From assembly GCF_016906535.1 (NCBI RefSeq), contig NC_057382.1, forward strand, positions 124,001 to 188,000: 64,000 nt of DNA, written 5' to 3'. Below the pieces are notes generated by a model. The model was not told where the DNA came from. It saw only the letters and a list, made by a program, of their open reading frames with translations, and made no database searches. The stretch is from Rhizoctonia solani. Its lineage: Eukaryota; Basidiomycota; Agaricomycetes; Cantharellales; Ceratobasidiaceae. Made by a program: the position numbers and the translations under genes. Positions within the stretch are counted from its first letter, which is position 1, and every line of letters starts with the position of its first letter. Of this stretch, positions 1 to 10,965 are shown piece after piece.

Positions 1-511
1 GCTCTTGCGTCACTGCTATAATGGGGGGGGGGCGTCGACCGGAGCTTCAAACGTGTAGCAAGCTTATCACCAAGGTAGCCTGACATAGATGCGCTTCTGG
101 CGATATTAATGGGAGAGAAAATAATATAAATTATCACAGGTCGCATGAGTCTCTGAAAGGAGGCAGAATGAATGCCATGAGATGTATGTTATGCGGGGTG
201 GCTAAATGACTTATAAATTACACTCACGCACGAAGGAAGTCAGAAACAACCGATAGAAGATCATAAAAATTTCTGAAAACCGCATTACAATTTTACTCCG
301 ATTCGAACACTAGACTACACCTGCAGAGTAGTATTTGAAGAACAAATTTATTTTCATTCTTGCTTTTCAATTCACGACAAGCTCCTTCGCCTCCGGATGT
401 CACAATAACCTGCTAAAGTGGGACCCAGGCTAGCATTATACCGTTAAGCCAATCTCCACTATAGTAGGTGACCGTCAAGAAATCAGTTGAAGGTTGATCA
501 CGTTCCCAAGC

Positions 512-1690
512 TTACCTTTTGCCGCATATATAGTGCAAACGTGTAGCCTTACCGTCACCCGTGGCGGGTGCTTGGCATCTAAAGTCTTCTCCGTCGCCCC
601 CACCAAAGATATCGCTGGTCCGGCCTAGAATACTACACGATTAGCTGGCCATCGGCAAATAAACATTGAAGCCCGACCTTTGTTAGTAACGAAACACAGC
701 TGAACAATATACTTATTATAGCGTCCTAGAACAGCCACGATATCTTCATCGGATGCCAAAACGAAAGTATGCTCCTTCCCGCCCGAGTTCGAACCCCCAT
801 GATAATCAGCCTTTTGAGATTTTGTGCCACATCCTCCGGGGCCAAAGTATTCATACGTAACCTAATCGAGATACTTGTTAATATCCCGGCTTTCAACTCG
901 ACCGATTATCAATTACCTCTATGCCATCGATGTACGTTCCACATTTTATACGGATGGATTTAATACGAGCTGTATCAGACTGTTTTACAAAAGGCCAGTC
1001 AGAAAAGGGAGTTCCTGCCACGCCGCCATAGTATTTGGAAAACTCCCTATCGCCACCTAGTCCCGAGCCTTGAACGTCGTGTCTCCACAATGTCTATAAC
1101 CAACCGTTATTCTTAGCATGGGCAGAGGGGCACCAGAGCTCTTACTTACCCGTAAGTCATGTATTATATCAGATTGAACTATTCCAGAGAATGCGGACAA
1201 GCAGCCTCCTGAACTGCGCATAACTGTCGGAGTGCCGCCATCGGATCCAAAGTGCTGTGAAGTTATGCCTTTGCTAGTGTTCAATTGGAGCCCACAGACA
1301 CCCTTTTGATCCTTCCACAGGATTATATCGGTTACATATTCACCTGGAATGCATTTCAAAGTAGTCTAAGCATGCAAAAGTGGCAAGCCGCAATTTGTGC
1401 CATACCAGCTGTTAATGTTACTTCGTTGTTCGGCGTCTTATTCGATCCGTATGTGACTGGAGAGCCCTCAGTTGTGTACTTTACCGATATTGATTTTATG
1501 TAATATCCATCGGAGTAAAACGCGATCTTGGAGATTGTGTTATGCACATGAGAGGTTCCGTCAAATGAAGTTCCGTCTGATGTGATGGCTTTGGTAGTAA
1601 CCGGGCAGTACGTCACAAGCGATCGGTGGAGCTCGTTCAGTCTGAATTGAAGTTCCTTGGAAAGTATAGTCGTAAGGTGCGTCACTTTGA
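512..1690 (-). CDS. two-domain jacalin-like lectin (frames need splicing or are broken)
   Basis: Reading the minus strand, two consecutive jacalin-type beta-prism folds can be traced. The first (about 1685 to 1150) has the strand pattern IKSISVKYTTEGSPV, then GEYVTDIILW, then LQLNTSKG and AFSGIVQSDIIHDL. The second (about 1090 to 512) has GGVAGTPFSDW, IKSIRIKCGTYIDGIEV, GGSNSGGKEHTF, LASDEDIVAVLGR and LCFVTNKGR. These match the family layout of a Gly-rich entry, a YIDGI strand, a GEYI-like strand and a TNKG strand. Jacalin folds bind mannose or galactose-type glycans. Frames change near 1340, 890 and 640, at least partly at plausible introns, and an open tail reaches a TAA at 512-514. There is no obvious signal peptide. 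The gene may be intact but intron-rich, or decaying. Confidence 0.55.
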
Positions 1691-2187
1691 TAATTCGTAC
1701 TCGCTCCCATTGGTGTGGGGGTACTAACGAAACAAGACATTAGTGCGCTTTGTCTTAATAGAATGGATCAGCGAACCTGGCCTACGTAGCCACTCTTTGA
1801 CATTATCCTCGCTCTGGAGGGTAGTCGGATCTCCGCCCTATGCTCGAGAGACAAAAGATGATTAATATAGCATTCGTCACTTCGTTTGAACATACCTGTG
1901 TGGATGCCCTAGCTGAGGCTGACATCGATAGCTGGTGAAGCCCCAGATACGACCGGTCTGTGACTTTCAGGTACTATAATAAAGTTAGAGTGTTTTTTAT
2001 TGAAGCCAGCGAAGAAATAATGTACATTTCTGGCGACGGGCTCCAAATCGGTCACTGCCAACGAGATACCGATATCAAACACCTAGTAAGATGGTCAATC
2101 ATTAATTACAGCAGTGACCAGAGAAGGTTACCAGAGGAATGACATCACCCCTATAAGTAGGTGAGCCTCTACATTTTGACCATTTTA

Positions 2188-3047
2188 CTATGAAACTGAC
2201 CACTGTTCGAATATCTGATATACAGCTTCAGACCTTTCAAAAAGGCTGGGGCGCTTCAAGGCCTCTTCGAAAGCTTTACTGAGCTCCACAGTCGGTGAAA
2301 GGTCCTCTGCTGAAAGATCAACCCTAAGCTTTTGTATCAAAACATACTTGGTAGATGACTGGATCCAAGAGTTCGCTTGGTTGTTGCGAGCGATCCTTGA
2401 TACGGCCCAAGGCGATTTGTCCGAAGTTGATAAAGCCGAGAGGGACCAGCCTTTGTGCACATAGTTCGTCTCTCGTCTGTTCTCCGTTGAAACGACGTCT
2501 GAGTCAATGTTGTTGGTCTCTCGTACATGGGGCGATCGGGTAGAAATGCACTGAGCTACTCGGTGGGAAGACGGTCTTGGACCATCATTGCTATCTACCC
2601 TAACGCCAGAGAGATCTAAGAGTAATGTTAGAGGATCATACTAAAATATCGAGTTGGAAATCACCCATAACACGTACATCCTTTATCAAGGAGCTTTTCC
2701 GTCGTTAAATGTCAGTATGACATTCTTAAAACCTTATAACATCTTACCAATGTTTCTCGAGTAGCTTCGTCAAGTTCAGCATAAGACGAAGCATCTGTAG
2801 ATCCTTCTACCCAATCAGATGGATAAACATTATTGTTCTCATTCTGGTGCGGCACTTGGGCCCACGAACCCCATGAGCTACGTCCATGGCCACGGGGTTG
2901 ACCATGGTGGCGGCTACGATCTATGCGGTGAATATAAGTAGAAATGTTGGGTGAGTTAAGAAGTAAGCTTATAGCTAACTTTGATTGCCCTCCATTTTCT
3001 TGCGAGTGACTATGGTGGTCGACAACAAAGATTGCGATCTCAGCCAC
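2188..3047 (-). pseudogene. coding remnants upstream of the lectin, possibly MACPF-type
   Basis: Two minus-strand open stretches (3047-2712 and 2460-2188) look protein-like. The first carries WGSWAQVPHQNENNNVYP followed by SYAELDEATRETLV. The second has a helical stretch around AFEEALKRPSLFERSEAVY ending IFEQW. That second pattern resembles the helical segment ahead of a membrane-attack-complex/perforin domain in some fungal MACPF and lectin proteins, but this is recollection of a pattern, not a search result. They lie on the same strand and directly upstream of the jacalin-like domains, so one long gene (about 3050 to 512) is possible. Frames do not join cleanly and no complete MACPF core was found. 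Confidence 0.3.
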
Positions 3048-3943
3048 CCATATGATACACTATGACATAGCCACTCATGACAAAACTTTGATCGAGTCAC
3101 ATGAGCTCTTGCACCCCTCCGCGTCGACAGACTTGAGGTTATGGCTTATAATGTGGTCAATTTCAAGCATTCAACCCGCGTTTTTATCGTGCGGGGTAAT
3201 TTAGGTAATAATTGCATTTTTCTTCAGAATAGGATTTTCTACGTTTTCAAAATGGAATGTTTGTGCCTGCTCCTCAACACTGCTTGAACTTCCACAGCTT
3301 CTCGTCATGTACCTGTGTGAGCTCTCCAGCACTATAGCAAACGTACTCTCTAAAATGCCGGGTTTCCCTGGGGCAGATGATTACATTTGACAATGTGATC
3401 GTGCCTAGCCAAGGGAATCAGACTCTCTTCTGGAAAACATGAGCCAGTCGTCCCAAAGGCTTTCTGGGGAAAAGTATCACGTGATTATACGCGTGCTTCT
3501 TGGTTTAATAACGAACCGCAGTATATCTCCAAAATCTATAAAAGTCGCGACCAACATGCAGCCAATATAACTATATCTTGAATGGTTCCCAATAACCCCG
3601 CCCTTTTCACTACACTTGTACTCTGTAAAACGTCGGAAGCCTAAATTATGCGAGGGTTTTCCAAATCGGCTCACCTTTAGTAGGCATTTTAGAAAATCAT
3701 TCCGTAAAGTTTACAAGTCTTATAAGATACAATCAACTCATGAAGCTACAATTGAGTCTCTGTTACCCAACGCCAACCCCATTGGTTGAATTCCTAATTT
3801 CGTTAATCATTCGGCGGTGAACTAGGATACTCGGCGTTAAGGGCACTTCATACGCTCATCCGCCTGAGTACTCAAGTATCCTAGACTGATCTCATCCTAA
3901 TCGTCCGTTTGGGGAATGCTGCACACCTTTTCCTTGGGACACC
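3048..3943. other. intergenic, nothing recognised
   Basis: AT-rich sequence between the minus-strand lectin region and the plus-strand kinase cluster. No ORF with recognisable content was seen. It presumably holds the divergent upstream regions of both. Confidence 0.5.
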
Positions 3944-5457
3944 ATGTCCACAATATACACCTCGCCGCTATGGTCGGGTGCGCTGGGAGCTACAAGCGAC
4001 ATCACAAAGCTCGTCCGAGTGAACCGAACTGGACAAGATCTGTATGAAGAGGCTGGGCTGGGGGGATCTGCAGATATCTTCAGGTAAGTCTAGCTAGGTA
4101 CACTGAATCTGTGATGTTAATGGTAATCGTGATTCACCCTAGTGGGAAGTATATAAGGCATGACGGAGGTATGGTCAAGGTATACAAAATTGGTTGCAGT
4201 AGAAGGAGCTGGAAATAATTACCACGTATAAAAGGTCGCCATCAAATCTATACGGGCATTCGATTTAGACAATGATGCAACTACACAAATGGAAAGACTT
4301 GAGAAGGTAACGGGCTCGAGACATGGCGATCACTTTTTTCCATTCATCAAATGACACTATATGCAACACACAGAAATTGGCCCGTGAACTTGAAATCTGG
4401 CGTAATTTGAGTGGCGGGAGTAACATTATTGAGCTTTTGGGAATTATGACTGGAATTGGTCCCCTTCCATCGTTTGTTTGTGAGCTCTGCCCCTGGAACC
4501 TTCAGGACGTGAGTGCTTCTCATATGTTTGGATGCGTCAGAGTATTACTAATTATTCAGCACCTTTTTCTTAGTATTTAGAACGAAAAACACCACCCCCA
4601 AGACATACGAAGATGGTAAATTTACCGGATGCTTTGTAAGAGTATATTCGTTGATAATTGGGGTGATTCCAATAGATGGCCGATACACTTCGTGGTCTCA
4701 GCTACATGCATGGACTCGGCTCAGGGCCGATTGCCCACGGGGATATCAAATTGGTGAGCGGAGCTTATGCTGCTACATGTTTACCCCTTGCGATGATGCA
4801 TTCCAGAGTAACATCCTCGTAAACTCCGATGAGACAGCGTTGATATGTGATTTTGGCCGCTCTCGTCAACCTAATGACCGTACAGGTGAAGTTGTCTTGT
4901 CCGGCTCGTCTCCTTTTGCTGGCACGGTTCGATATATGAGCCCAGAGCTACTTTTTCCAGCCTCTGCAAGACCCTCGCCGGCAGCAGACATGTGGGCCTA
5001 CGGATGCATCGCTCTTGAAGTGAGTCGTTCTAATTGAAAATAGGCATGTACACAACTAGATATTGTAAAACCGCAGATACTCTGCCGTATTCATCCATAC
5101 AATGAAGCAAGCAGTGATGTGATGGTAGCAGAACTAATCAAAAGCGGACATCTTCCGAGTGGCCGGCCCACTGGTCCTAGAGGCAGCCTAATTAACGATA
5201 CCCTATGGAGCGTGCTATCCTCATGCTGGCAAGCACAGGATTGGCGTCCGACAGCGCAGGGGTTCTTAGAGGAGTTAAATCGTATGGTGCACAGTGGAGA
5301 AGTTCCAAGCTCACCTATAGCTATGGATCTTTTCACTGCTATCGACAACCAGCCTATACCACCTTGGCCATCTGACATTAAGGACTTAAAGAATCAAATT
5401 AATACTAACACACTGGTTGAACGCTCTCGTAGCCTACGATCAACCGTCTGGAGGTAG
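3944..5457 (+). CDS. protein kinase domain 1, catalytic motifs complete
   Basis: The start ATG lies in the context accATGtcc. Spliced through short introns beginning near 4083, 4185, 4308, 4510, 4617, 4754 and 5020, the product shows a Gly-rich loop (GLGGSADIF), the ATP lysine in VAIK, the catalytic loop HGDIKLSNILV, CDFG, a GTVRYMSPELL activation segment and DMWAYGCIALE. The HGD form of HRD and the overall pattern suit the tyrosine-kinase-like (TKL) kinases expanded in Agaricomycetes. All residues needed for phosphotransfer are visible, so activity is likely. The C-lobe ends with a short tail and an in-frame TAG at 5455-5457. The same frame reopens into a second kinase domain immediately afterwards, so the two may have been one protein. 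No transmembrane segment or receptor domain was seen. Confidence 0.72.
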
Positions 5458-6906
5458 TCATTAAATCTCGTAAAGGGATATTCGCGTGTGCTCACTCATC
5501 GTTATTCAAGGGCTCGTACAGTTGCTGGTCAGCCAATAGTAGTAAAGGTTCCACGGCTCAATGCCAGTCTTGATAATCAAACTCGACATGATCACCTAGA
5601 AATTGTGAGATACCCTTCATTAGGTCATTCTATTTGGCTTATGTTCAAGCACCATTGCAGGTATTTCGCAAAGTTGCTTCGAGCTGTTACGACGTCCACC
5701 ACCCAAACATTATAGACTTTCTCGGAATTACTTCCGGATTTTCTCCACATGAAGGGCTTGTTTTTGAGGCCTGCTATCGGTGGACTCTTGCTGAGGTTCG
5801 CAATCGAACCGAGTGAACACTTTCTTATGTTCATCCACTGTACTTTCTCCAATTTAGTATCGTAAAAAAAGGATTGTAGTACTGGAGGAGTATACACGCT
5901 CCACAGATCCTTATCCAACTGCTCATAGTCTAGTAAGTGCTATGTAATCTACCCGTGTCTACCAACTGATATTAGACTGTCATAGATGTGTGACATTCTC
6001 GAAGGACTAAAATATATGCATGGGTACCCAATTCCAATCACTCATGGTGACCTGAGACCCGTAAGCATAATTCACTTTATATTTTGCTTCTCAATAGAGA
6101 TAATGACAGCGGCTATTGGATAGGAGAACATTTCAATCGACGACAGCGGTAGAGCCAAAATTAGTTTAATGAGTTTCGGAAGGATGCTGGCAGCGCTACC
6201 TCCTGATGCAGCGGTGACCGGGACCATCGAATCAGTACTTTCATTCCGTTGGATGAGTCCGGAGCTCATCATCTCAAATAGGCCACAACAAACCACTGAA
6301 TCAGACATGTGGACTTTCGGATGTGTCTGCTTCTGGGTAAGTAACGTTTTGATTTATAGGTGCACCGCCTTTATAATTTATTATAGACTAATTCTCCTCG
6401 CTAGCTCCTCACGCTCCTGGAGCCCTATAGCTCAATCGATCGCGATGATCTGGCTGGAGCAGAGATTATACATGGTCACTCGCCAGCTACTTTATCGCAG
6501 GTCTACCGCAGAGATTCCTGGACTACAAACGGACTCTGGAACACAATAGCTAAATGCTGGCGTCAATCACCACTGCAGAGACCTAGTGCAACTGATTTCA
6601 TGAAGATTTTAACACAACTGGAAGGAAGAAAGATAGACTGGTTACCAATCAGCGTCATAGACTTGGCCGGAAAAGTCCGATTTGATTCGTCCGCACGACA
6701 AGAGAGCAAACAAGTTGCGGATCATTTGTCTATTTGGAGGTCAGCTTGCTCGTTTTTATCAACGATAGGTCACCTCACATTGTTACAGGAGATTCGATCA
6801 TGCGAAACCTGAGATTTTGGAAGAAGCGCGCGTCAAGATGGCTTTCTTCGAGTTAGTGAAGATACGTTATAGAAGATCACTAGCTAAACCATTAGTGCAT
6901 TAGAGC
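5458..6906 (+). CDS. protein kinase-like domain 2, predicted pseudokinase
   Basis: The frame of the upstream kinase continues after its TAG as VKGYSRVLTHRYSRARTV and then VVKVPRLN, which supplies the ATP lysine. Through introns starting near 5606, 5794, 5934, 6061, 6335 and 6739 it adds HPNIIDFLGI, a catalytic loop HGDLRPENI, then LMSFGRM where DFG should be, SFRWMSPELI, SDMWTFGCV and a C-lobe with RPSATDFM. Asp of DFG is replaced by Ser while the lysine and HGD are kept, so Mg binding is compromised and a pseudokinase role is likely. No own start codon is convincing. It may be the second unit of a multi-kinase protein or the remains of a separate gene. An open tail ends at a TAG near 6904. 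Confidence 0.55.
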
Positions 6907-8054
6907 CACGTATTCGCCAAAATGGTACTCAAAAGCCACCAGAGTATGTATCAGAATATCTTGACATAGCGGTGGACTAAAGTAAGTATGATAGGTCGTT
7001 ATTAAGACTGGATTTGGTCCTGAAAGTAGCGCTAATGCTTTGGAAGCCCTTTATTCGGTGATTCTCAATGAGCTTGAGTCTGGGAAGCCCGTGGCTAAGA
7101 TTGAATGTCGATTTTATAGACTGTACAACACGAGGTTGCCCTCATGGAACAGATTGATCATCCATTCATCCACAGATTACTTGGGATTGATTCTAGCCTT
7201 ACGCATACGCACATACCGGATATGATATTTGAACCTCTCCCTAGAATAACACTCGAGTCTGTATGTGCGTATATTCACTCATGAGTATTTGTGCTGATTG
7301 TTGTTTAGTTACTTAACCAAGGCGAAGCAGATTATGTTCGCTCCATTCAAATTGTGAGCCCGTCTTGAAATTTATTTGCTTATTTACCCCCCTTCTTCAA
7401 CGCCAACCAGCTCAGAGATGTTGCTTCTGCTATATTATACCTCCACGAACATAGAGGTGGTAGTATAGCTCACGGAGACATACAACCGGTGAAGTTTATT
7501 TAGTAAAGGACAAGTTTACTACATACTCAAGTCCTGTATCTTTGATATATCTAGTCCAACATTTATATTCTCTCCGATGGGCGAGCCAAGCTTGCAAACC
7601 TTACTTGCGGGTTTCAGTACATCTCGGGTCAGCCAGCCTCGAGCTCAGTTCAACAATGGTCTGAGGCGGTTTCAACTCCGCCTCAACCGTCGTTGTATAG
7701 TAGCCCGGAGTCCCGTGCTCCATTCGCGTTTCCGACTATAGCCGGGGATGTGTGGAGTTTTGGTATGGTCATCCTCAGTGTAAGCATACGGAACCATCCA
7801 AAAGCCTGATTGTATCTGAACTTTACTTCTCTCAGACTTGCTCTCCTCGTTTTAGAGGAGTCGACATCGAGCAATATATGGATCACACTGCTAGCGGTAC
7901 TCCCCCGCTCGAACTGCAAGAGGCTATTGCAGACTGTGATGACCGGGTCCTCCCGCTTCTCCGTGAGCTACTGGTACTTGAGCCCACCAGTCGTCTGGCA
8001 ATCTCGCTAGTCCTTCCCAGGTTATCTCAATCAAGTTCATTGAGTGATCCTTAA
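6907..8054 (+). CDS. protein kinase-like domain 3, predicted pseudokinase
   Basis: A third kinase-like unit follows in tandem. VVIKTGFG supplies a candidate ATP lysine. After introns near 7105, 7261, 7353, 7490 and 7779 come HPFIHRLLGI, a catalytic-loop-like HGDIQPSNIYI, then AKLANLTCG, where the DFG position reads Asn-Leu-Thr. SPESRAPF stands in for the APE region, followed by GDVWSFGMVIL and a C-lobe ending SSSLSDP with TAA at 8052-8054. It is more diverged than domains 1 and 2. The join to domain 2 is not clean: there is a stop near 6981 and no good intron just before VVIK. A separate decayed gene or the end of a three-kinase protein are both possible. Confidence 0.5.
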
Positions 8055-8318
8055 TCAATGGGACAAGAAAGCATATATATGCGCTCTAGTTGGGGTAGAT
8101 ACAATTGCGATATGTAAAGCTTTCGTGTGGATTACTCTCTGAATATTCTAATTTTTTGGCGTGCCTTACCTCGTTGATGATCACAATTCGAGCGGCTCTC
8201 AGCTCTAGCATAATATAACGCAACACATACTTGTCAATGAACAACTTGATATGCAGAATATTATTCAGGCCCAGGTTTACATCAGTTAATTTCATGACTA
8301 AAAACCCCTTGATTCCGC

Positions 8319-10560
8319 TCAAGCTTGGCCAGAAGTCAGCTTCTCAATCCACTCTACGCTCTTCCCCGTCATGGTAAAGTTTTGGCATCCAGTTTCTGTG
8401 ATCCACAAAACATCCTCGATTCGTACACCGCCAACGCTCTCATACTTGGCCAGAAGCTCGTGGTCAATGTATGGGGACGATCGAACGGGAGCGAGCAGGT
8501 GTGGAGAGAAGTAGATACCAGGTTCAACAGTCTGGAAATAGTTAAAATGTAGCTCATTTAAATAAATGTGATACTTACGAGGACCATACCAGTGGCGAGA
8601 GGGAGACGGAGGCGTAAATACCTGTAGAACGACGGGTGATCTGCACTTTCAATAGGAATTGTTACGTTCGGACCTAGAGCAAGCAAGGAGGAAGAGGCAG
8701 TAACAGCTTCGGGTTTAGATGCTGACGGGACATCATGCACATCGAGGCCAAGTGAATGGCCTACTCCATGAGGGAAAAATGCGCTGGATATTTCCGAGTT
8801 GATGATGTCGGCTCCTGGGAGAAAAAATAAGGGTAGTGCGCATCTAACAGGGGTTTGATAAATAACGTACTTTCGCCTTTGAAGAGTCCCAACTCTAGGA
8901 ATCCATCAATCAACGTCAAATGACATTGAAGTTGAACTTTATCCCTAAAATGAAGCATCATTCAGTCCCAGCGCAGAATGAACGAGTTATGTTCACATAC
9001 CAGTGCAGGCCAGGTTTCAGAGAATCGATAGCCTCTTCTTGCATTTTCAGGACGAGTTCGTAAATTGCACGAGCTTCTGGAGTGAACTTTCCTCCATTCC
9101 CAACCTAAACCGAAATGATTTAATAATTTCAATAATGTCGAACCAATGCGCTCACAGGAGTAGTACGGGTAACTTATTGCGTATGAGCACGGAATAAAAA
9201 TAGGCTCGATAGAATAACTCACTGTCCGAAGCGTAATTGCGCCACTCACAGCCCGCATCCAGTAAGAGTACTTGTGGCGCAAGTGTTGGCTCATTTCCAT
9301 GCCCGTTCTGTGTGCCGTTATGCGCATGGGCATGACCGTTCGCGGGCTGCGTAGCCAGATCTTGACGTTCGGAGTTTACAGGGCCCCAGGCGAACGCCCG
9401 ATCATTGCAGCAATAATGTAAAGTAGCGGCATGCTGAGCCGATGCGACAATAGGCATATATGCTTGATGTACGGCGCTGAAGTTATCCGATCAGTTGACA
9501 ACTCGGGTGGTAAATCTCGTTCGTGAAATCGTACCCTTCACGCCTACAACTAGCAACAAATATCGCCTCGGCTTCAGCTTCCTTTTCGATCCTCCACTGC
9601 CCTGGCATCACGGCCGTAACCTCCTTGGAGCCGGTACTGACCCTTCCTCCAACCTCTTTCACATCCTTTCCCAACACACGCATGATTACTTCATGTGCTC
9701 TAGAAGAAATCGCATTTGCTTGACGAATGAGTTCAATTTCATATTCAGTTTTAATGAGACGCGCAGAGTGGAGAGCTGGGAGAAGGTACTTGATCATCGG
9801 TGGAGGGTTTGCTCCAGAGGCTGACAGAGCCACGAGCAATGGAGCAGGAAGAGTCGGGAACTGGATGGTCTGTGGCAGGATGTGCACGGCGGTTTCCCTG
9901 GTCTTGATAGCACCGGCAACATGTTTATCAAATTCATCCGAGTACGCAAGGATATCGACTTCGTGCGTCGAGCGTGCCGCTTCTAGAGTGGGAGGCGGGG
10001 GAGACCACATTGTTTCCAATGGGTCTTCCCTGGGGATGAAAAGTGTCGACTTTACTTCGGGACCATTGGACGCCACGGTAGGAGGGGAGACAGTTATCAT
10101 CAAGTGGGAATTGGCGACGTCGCATCCAGTTAGGTAGAAAAAGTTTGATTCTTGACGCAGCGGCATTTCACGGTCGGTATCATTACGGAATGGAGTTGTT
10201 GATCCGGAAAGAAGGATTATTTGAGTCTAAGTACGATAGTAAGCAGATGATCCGTTGATATACTGAGACATGGGGTAACACCATACCTTCACTCTGTCTC
10301 CGTCGGGGAGAAAGCCAAGAAGTTTCTCTATGGTCTTTGTTGTATGAAGTCGAGCTGATAGAGTGGTGATTGATATGGGAGCATCATAAGAGTTCTGGAT
10401 AAGCTGTACCAGGATAAACGCTCTCTAAAAGCGCAGGATTGCCAAACATCGCTCCTGGATCTTTGGATCGGCGGGCGTGCGTTGCTAGATGAGAAGCTTC
10501 GGGATATAAGTGACAAGCGGCAAAAGCGGGAGGATGATTATATCAGACTTTGTTTAGTGG
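8319..10560 (-). CDS. PEPP: M24B metallopeptidase, prolidase / Xaa-Pro aminopeptidase
   Basis: A minus-strand gene of several exons. The N-terminal AMP_N-type domain includes MPLRQESNFFYLTGCD, and the pita-bread catalytic domain follows. Metal ligands of the M24 fold can all be seen: Asp in LLLDAGCEW, Asp in YASDITRT (across an intron at about 9222), His in FFPHGVGHSLGLDVHD, Glu in LTVEPGIYF (across the intron near 8580) and Glu in GVRIEDVLW. The enzyme family cleaves Xaa-Pro dipeptides or N-terminal Xaa-Pro bonds and uses two Mn ions. Stop TGA is at 8319-8321. The first exon is not settled: coding-like sequence DAPISITTLSARL..LPDGDRVK lies at about 10410-10287, but the start ATG upstream of it is uncertain. 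A His/Asn/Gly-rich insert sits just before the first metal-ligand strand. Confidence 0.85.
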
Positions 10561-10965
10561 CCAAACGTTTATGAGAGTAAGCAAATCCAATGGTAGATCA
10601 CCGAATGGAATGGAGATAACGTGAGTGTGGGTGGAATTGTACTGTCAGACGAGTATTTACCCGAGATGCGATGGTTTATAGCTTTCAAGTGGCAACCAAT
10701 ATACTAGCGCTCTTAGAGTTTGTGTTACGGTTGATTGTAATACAACTTCCAGACAGTGGTCGTGGAGGACAGCAGGTCGGCCTATCACGTGTATCAGATC
10801 CGCCCGCAGGCGCCCAAGAGCAAGACAAAAATGGGCTGCTGTATTCGTAGAGCGTAACGACACATACATACACGCAAAAGTTCAAACTACACACAACAAT
10901 ACGAAGAGGGGAAATGCAGCTTTAAATCACCAATCATACGAAAAATCCAACGATACTATTGTCAT
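10561..10965. other. intergenic between prolidase and first Zn2Cys6 gene
   Basis: About 400 bp with no convincing coding signal. It should contain the prolidase promoter and the 3' flank of the upstream minus-strand regulator gene. No distinct motif stands out. Confidence 0.4.

Noticed and set aside
5456..5480. Short GT-AG intron removing the TAG between kinase domains 1 and 2
   Set aside because: The only candidate is 22 bp, below workable intron size, and it would shift the frame of domain 2.
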